Below are positions 61,030-64,000 of a DNA stretch of 64,000 bases, one piece after another. Source of the stretch: Nonomuraea typhae (GTDB lineage: Bacteria > Actinomycetota > Actinomycetes > Streptosporangiales > Streptosporangiaceae); assembly GCF_009760925.1 (NCBI RefSeq), contig NZ_VRLV01000001.1, positions 744,001-808,000 on the forward strand. The letters are read 5' to 3'. The position numbers and the translations under genes were made by a program. The notes below the pieces were generated by a model, which saw nothing but the letters and a program-made list of their open reading frames with translations, did no database searches and was not told the DNA's origin. Every line of letters begins with the position of its first letter. Within the stretch, counting starts at the first letter, position 1.

Positions 61030-61386
61030 ATGATCCCCCTGCATCTCACCCGCCCGCCCATCGACGGCGGCACCCTGATCGGCGTAACCGGTGAACTCGA
61101 CTGCGCCACCATCGGCGACCTGGCGGCCTACATCACCCAGGCGCACCCCGACGCCGCCCGCCCTCTGATACTGGACCTGGCAGCACTGACCTTCCTGGAC
61201 AGCACCGGCCTGCACCTGCTCCTCGACCTGCACCACTACGAGGACCGCCACGGCGGCAGCCTGCACCTGGCCACACCACACGAGCGCGTCACCCGGGTCC
61301 TGCGGATCACCGGCACCGACCGCCTGCTGCACACCTACCCCACCCTCGAACAGGCGTTGACCGCCGCGCGCCTGACCGCTCGCTGA
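61030..61386 (+). CDS. STAS-domain anti-sigma factor antagonist
   Basis: 118 residues. GGTLIGVTGELDCATIGDL and LTFLDSTGLHLLLDLHHYED are the STAS fold; the Ser in LDSTG is the usual phosphorylation site for RsbW/SpoIIAB-type kinases. Acts in partner-switching control of an alternative sigma factor. No cognate kinase is adjacent. Upstream GGGACGAGG may serve as ribosome site. Confidence 0.9.
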   Translation: MIPLHLTRPPIDGGTLIGVTGELDCATIGDLAAYITQAHPDAARPLILDLAALTFLDSTGLHLLLDLHHYEDRHGGSLHLATPHERVTRVLRITGTDRLLHTYPTLEQALTAARLTAR

Positions 61387-61552
61387 GCACGCTGGGGGAG
61401 TGGCCGCCGACAGGCCGGTGCTCGCCAGTGCCGCCGGCCATCATCACCGGCATGACTACGCCGAAGCCCTGTGCGCGTTTCAGCGGCGCGCCAGCGCATC
61501 CACCGGCAGACGCGTGCTGGGATCCGGACGGGCGACGTCGCACGGCGATGGT

Positions 61553-63415
61553 TCACTCGGACGGTTCGAGGATGTCCATCACCATGATGATGCCGACGAC
61601 CTTGTTGTCCTCCATGCGCAGCCGGGAGAACTCCACCGCGAGCCGGGTCGCCTTCCCCCGGCGGTTGACGGCGTCGAGCACCACGCCGTCCGGCCAGTCC
61701 CGGGGGTCCGAGCCGTCGGCCAGCAGGACGTGAAGGTGTGGCGCCAGCGCGTCGTACGGCAGCCCGATGTCCAGGTCGCCCAAGGGCCGGCCCGTGCTCT
61801 CGTCGGCGCGGGCGCCCCACAGCTCCTCCGCGCCGGGACTCCAGACCAGCACGCGCAGCTCGGAGTCGACCACTGCGACGGCGTCGCCGAGGCTGCGCAC
61901 CATGGAGGAGACGAACTCATTGGCCCGGTCGAGTTCGTGGCTGCGGGCGTTCAGCTCGTCGTTGAGCTGCTGGAGCTCGTCGTTGGTGGAGTGGAGCTCC
62001 TCGTTCATCGTCTCGAGCTCTTCGTTGGTCGATTGGAGCTCTTCGTTCGTTGTCTCCAGTTCTTCGTTGGTGGACTGGAGTTCTTCGTTGGTCGTCTCCA
62101 GTTCCTCGTTCAGCGATTGGAGTTCCTCATAGGCGTGCCCGAGCTCTCTGTTGGCCTGCTCGAGGTCGTCGCGGAGCCTGTGGTAGCGGGTGACGTCGTA
62201 GAAGTTGACGCTGATGCCGACCAGCGCGCCCTCGCTGTTCTGCAGGGGTACCACGGAGATGTCGTAGACGCCGGACTCGGGGTGGCCGGGCCGCTGCCAG
62301 ACGATTTCCTGCAGCTCCACCGTGCGCAGCTCCGCCTGCGCCTGCTCGATCACCGACCGGAGCTCGGTGGGCCGGTACGACACCTCAAGGTCCTGGAACG
62401 GCCGGCCGAGGTCTCGCGGATTGAGGTTGAAAAGCAGCTCTGCCCGCGAGTTGACCAGGGCCAGCTGTCCGTTGAGGTCGAGCGCGATCTGGGCCACCGG
62501 CCCTGAGGCCAGGGCCGTGGTCGTGAGCTCGCCCGTAGTCACGTGTGGGCCGTACGTCTCGTCCGACGACCACGGCGTGCGCGAGCTGGGCAGCGCCGTC
62601 CCGCTCTTGGTGAACAGTCGCATCCGCAGGTTGACCGGCTGGAACCTGTCTCCGTGGTTGAGGAGCATCTCGGCCTTGCCGAGGAAGAGATAGCCCGGAT
62701 TGGCCAGCGCGAAGTGGAAGCGCCTGACGACGTTGAGCTGGGTCTCGGTGTTGAAGTACATCAAGGTGTTGCGCGCGAGCAGCAGGTCGACCCGTGAGAT
62801 GGGCGCGTCGCGCGTCAGGTCATTGCGCCCGAAGATGACCTGCCTGCGCAGGTCGCGGCGGAACGCGAACCCGTCCTCGACACGCTCGAAGTACGTCTCG
62901 CGCAATTCCATCGGCAGCTCGCCGATTTGCCGCTCGGTGTAGGTGGCCGCCCTGGCCACCTGCAGGGCCTTCTCGTCGAGGTCCGTGGCGTAGATCTTGA
63001 CGCGTTCCTTGAACTGCTCGACGCCGAGCTCCTCGGCGAGCACCATGGCCAGGCTGTAAGCCTCCTCGCCGGTGGCGCAGCCGGCGCTCCACGCCCGGAT
63101 CGCCTTACCGGCGGGCTTGGCCGCCATCAGCGTGGGAAGCACGCTCTCGCGCAGCGCCTGCCAGGCGGCCGGATCGCGGAAGAAGCTGGTGACGTTGATG
63201 AGCAGACTGTCGAAAAGCCGGTTGAACTCCTCCGGCACCAGCTCCAGATAGTCGCGGTACTCGGCATAGGCGCTGAGCTTGAGCTCCTCCAAGCGCCTGC
63301 TGATCCTGCGCATCAGCGTCGTGCGTTTGTACCCCGTGAAGTCGAAGCCGCGCGTCTCCTTGAGCATGACCAGGAGATCGTCGAATTCGCGTTCCTCCGC
63401 CGCCGTCACAGCCAA
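61553..63415 (-). CDS. CheR-type methyltransferase fused to PAS domains and a coiled coil
   Basis: 620 residues. Residues ~1-265 are a CheR methyltransferase (GYKRTTLMRRISRRLEEL, INVTSFFRDPAAWQALRE, AWSAGCATGEEAYSLAMVLA with the SAM loop, ATDLDEKALQVAR). A PAS domain (~305-410) is followed by a long coiled coil (~425-500) of repeated EELETTNEELQSTNEEL units and a second PAS domain (~505-615). TTG or GTG (63409) start. It lies 24 bases after the CheB-type gene, forming a methylesterase/methyltransferase pair probably for a sensory pathway rather than flagellar chemotaxis. No membrane segments. Confidence 0.92.
   Translation of the reverse strand: MAVTAAEEREFDDLLVMLKETRGFDFTGYKRTTLMRRISRRLEELKLSAYAEYRDYLELVPEEFNRLFDSLLINVTSFFRDPAAWQALRESVLPTLMAAKPAGKAIRAWSAGCATGEEAYSLAMVLAEELGVEQFKERVKIYATDLDEKALQVARAATYTERQIGELPMELRETYFERVEDGFAFRRDLRRQVIFGRNDLTRDAPISRVDLLLARNTLMYFNTETQLNVVRRFHFALANPGYLFLGKAEMLLNHGDRFQPVNLRMRLFTKSGTALPSSRTPWSSDETYGPHVTTGELTTTALASGPVAQIALDLNGQLALVNSRAELLFNLNPRDLGRPFQDLEVSYRPTELRSVIEQAQAELRTVELQEIVWQRPGHPESGVYDISVVPLQNSEGALVGISVNFYDVTRYHRLRDDLEQANRELGHAYEELQSLNEELETTNEELQSTNEELETTNEELQSTNEELETMNEELHSTNDELQQLNDELNARSHELDRANEFVSSMVRSLGDAVAVVDSELRVLVWSPGAEELWGARADESTGRPLGDLDIGLPYDALAPHLHVLLADGSDPRDWPDGVVLDAVNRRGKATRLAVEFSRLRMEDNKVVGIIMVMDILEPSE
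61940..62140 (-). repeat. Heptad-encoding tandem repeats in the CheR-PAS gene
   Basis: Repeated GAGGAACT-type blocks in 21/42-base steps encode LNEELETTNEELQSTNEELE-type heptads. Internal near-identity makes this part prone to length change. Confidence 0.7.
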
Positions 63416-63439
63416 CCAGTTTACGCCTGACCACCCTTT

Positions 63440-64000
63440 TCAGAGGCTGGCGAGCCCGCCCTCGACCTCGAGCGTGGCCTGCAGTGCCCGGATCGTCTCA
63501 CCCGCTTCCCGGGTCTCGCGAGCCTGCTCGGCCAGGCGCGCGACCGCCACCCTGTGGCCCCGCCCCGCGGCAGAGTCGATCATGCGTTCCAGCAGCCTCT
63601 GGCGCTCCTCCAGGCGCAGGATGGCGACCCACAAAGCCCGTTCGACGACGGCCGCATGTCCGGAGGTCATGGCGTTCAGCGACCACGAGTGCCCGACCCG
63701 GCAGGTGTAGCGCTGCTCGCGCGGGCCATGCTGCTCATAGAGCGGGCCGTTGCATTCGGGACAGGTGAAGCCGGTCAGCTCGCCCGCCGGGGTGTCCGGC
63801 AACTGCGGCCGCAGATAGCGGGAGATCTCCCGCCGTAGTTCCTCGTCCGGACTCGCCGCCCTCCGCGGTGCAGGGGTACGGCTCTGCCGTACCACCCAGT
63901 CCGCCAACTGCGTCACCTGGAGGACCTGCGCCCCTTCCGCCGCCTTGGCAGCCGCCACGGGCATGCCGGTGAAGTCGCTTTGACGCGGATCCTGAACGGC
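63440..64000 (-). CDS. cheB: CheB-type methylesterase, C-terminal part (5' end outside window)
   Basis: 187 residues visible, open at base 64000. The first residues, AVQDPRQSDFTGMPVAAAKA, are the end of the CheB catalytic domain (relatives read QDPxxAxxxGMPxxAL). After ADWVV comes a linker and a zinc-ribbon-like FTCPECNGPLYEQHGPREQ, then YTCRVGHSW, with C-x2-C and C-x3-H ligands, and a helical C-terminal extension. CheB proteins with this tail accompany the PAS-linked CheR seen downstream. Confidence 0.85.
   Translation of the reverse strand, partial: AVQDPRQSDFTGMPVAAAKAAEGAQVLQVTQLADWVVRQSRTPAPRRAASPDEELRREISRYLRPQLPDTPAGELTGFTCPECNGPLYEQHGPREQRYTCRVGHSWSLNAMTSGHAAVVERALWVAILRLEERQRLLERMIDSAAGRGHRVAVARLAEQARETREAGETIRALQATLEVEGGLASL

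Overview
High-GC actinobacterial chromosome, probably Streptosporangiales/Nonomuraea-like (inference from base composition, frequent GTG/TTG starts, secreted hydrolases, sugar ABC transporters with LacI control and many small actinobacterial families). Genes sit on both strands in short operons separated by convergent overlaps, so most long antisense frames are shadows.

Region by region. 1-7.3 kb: tail of a sugar ABC permease, a secreted PIG-L deacetylase with carbohydrate-binding tail, a secreted TAP-type hydrolase, a secreted glucose/sorbosone dehydrogenase and an alpha/beta hydrolase behind a two-site operator. 7.3-7.74 kb: an intergenic repeat array that appears to derive from the end of the neighbouring snapalysin gene. 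7.7-12 kb: minus-strand run of snapalysin, a membrane acyltransferase with a long Gly/Pro collagen-like leader, a secreted hydrolase and a methyltransferase. 12-16 kb: small membrane protein, selenium-binding protein (methanethiol oxidase family) translationally coupled to a NiCoT-like membrane protein, and two hypotheticals. 16-27 kb: an EF-G paralogue preceded by a short leader ORF with a hairpin, a paired SMR exporter operon, an MDR reductase with a short MarR, a CLC-type channel, photolyase, epoxide hydrolase, alpha-carbonic anhydrase in an AT-rich patch, a secreted TAP hydrolase with an internal 15-bp tandem repeat, and tRNA-Pro(GGG).

27-36.4 kb is accessory DNA. A tyrosine-recombinase tail lies next to the tRNA, followed by arsenic genes (arsM, an arsO-like flavoprotein, two arsR genes, a 45-residue Cys-containing protein and a flavoprotein with Cys pairs at both ends). 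Then come decayed genes (MFS, arsO, TauE/SafE, serine hydrolase). A PadR + two DUF1048 operon is followed by a partial duplicate in which PadR is broken but DUF1048 is intact. 36.4-42.6 kb: serine hydrolase with an early in-frame TGA, a GlxA-type regulator divergent from a DHA2-type exporter, an nSTAND/WD40 relic and a secreted HNH nuclease.

42.7-51.1 kb is a coherent alpha-glucan locus: LacI regulator, lipoprotein binding protein, two permeases, a GH87-type alpha-1,3-glucanase/mycodextranase and a GH13 alpha-glucosidase. The secreted GH87 enzyme would release oligosaccharides, the ABC system would import them and the cytoplasmic GH13 enzyme would hydrolyse them. Repeated TTGCG boxes lie in front of both lacI and the transporter genes. 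51-64 kb: truncated SpoIIM-like and degenerate TetR genes sharing a CATG, a TauE permease, an XRE/MmyB regulator divergent from a Cys-less AhpD-like protein, a LuxR relic, a three-helix-bundle protein behind a perfect palindrome, GPP34, PPK2, a CorA relic, an ArsR-SRPBCC-VOC operon behind tandem operators, a RibD-like reductase, another recombinase relic, a small lipoprotein, a STAS protein, and cheR/cheB-type genes running off the end.

All identifications are by reading protein motifs; no database search was run.
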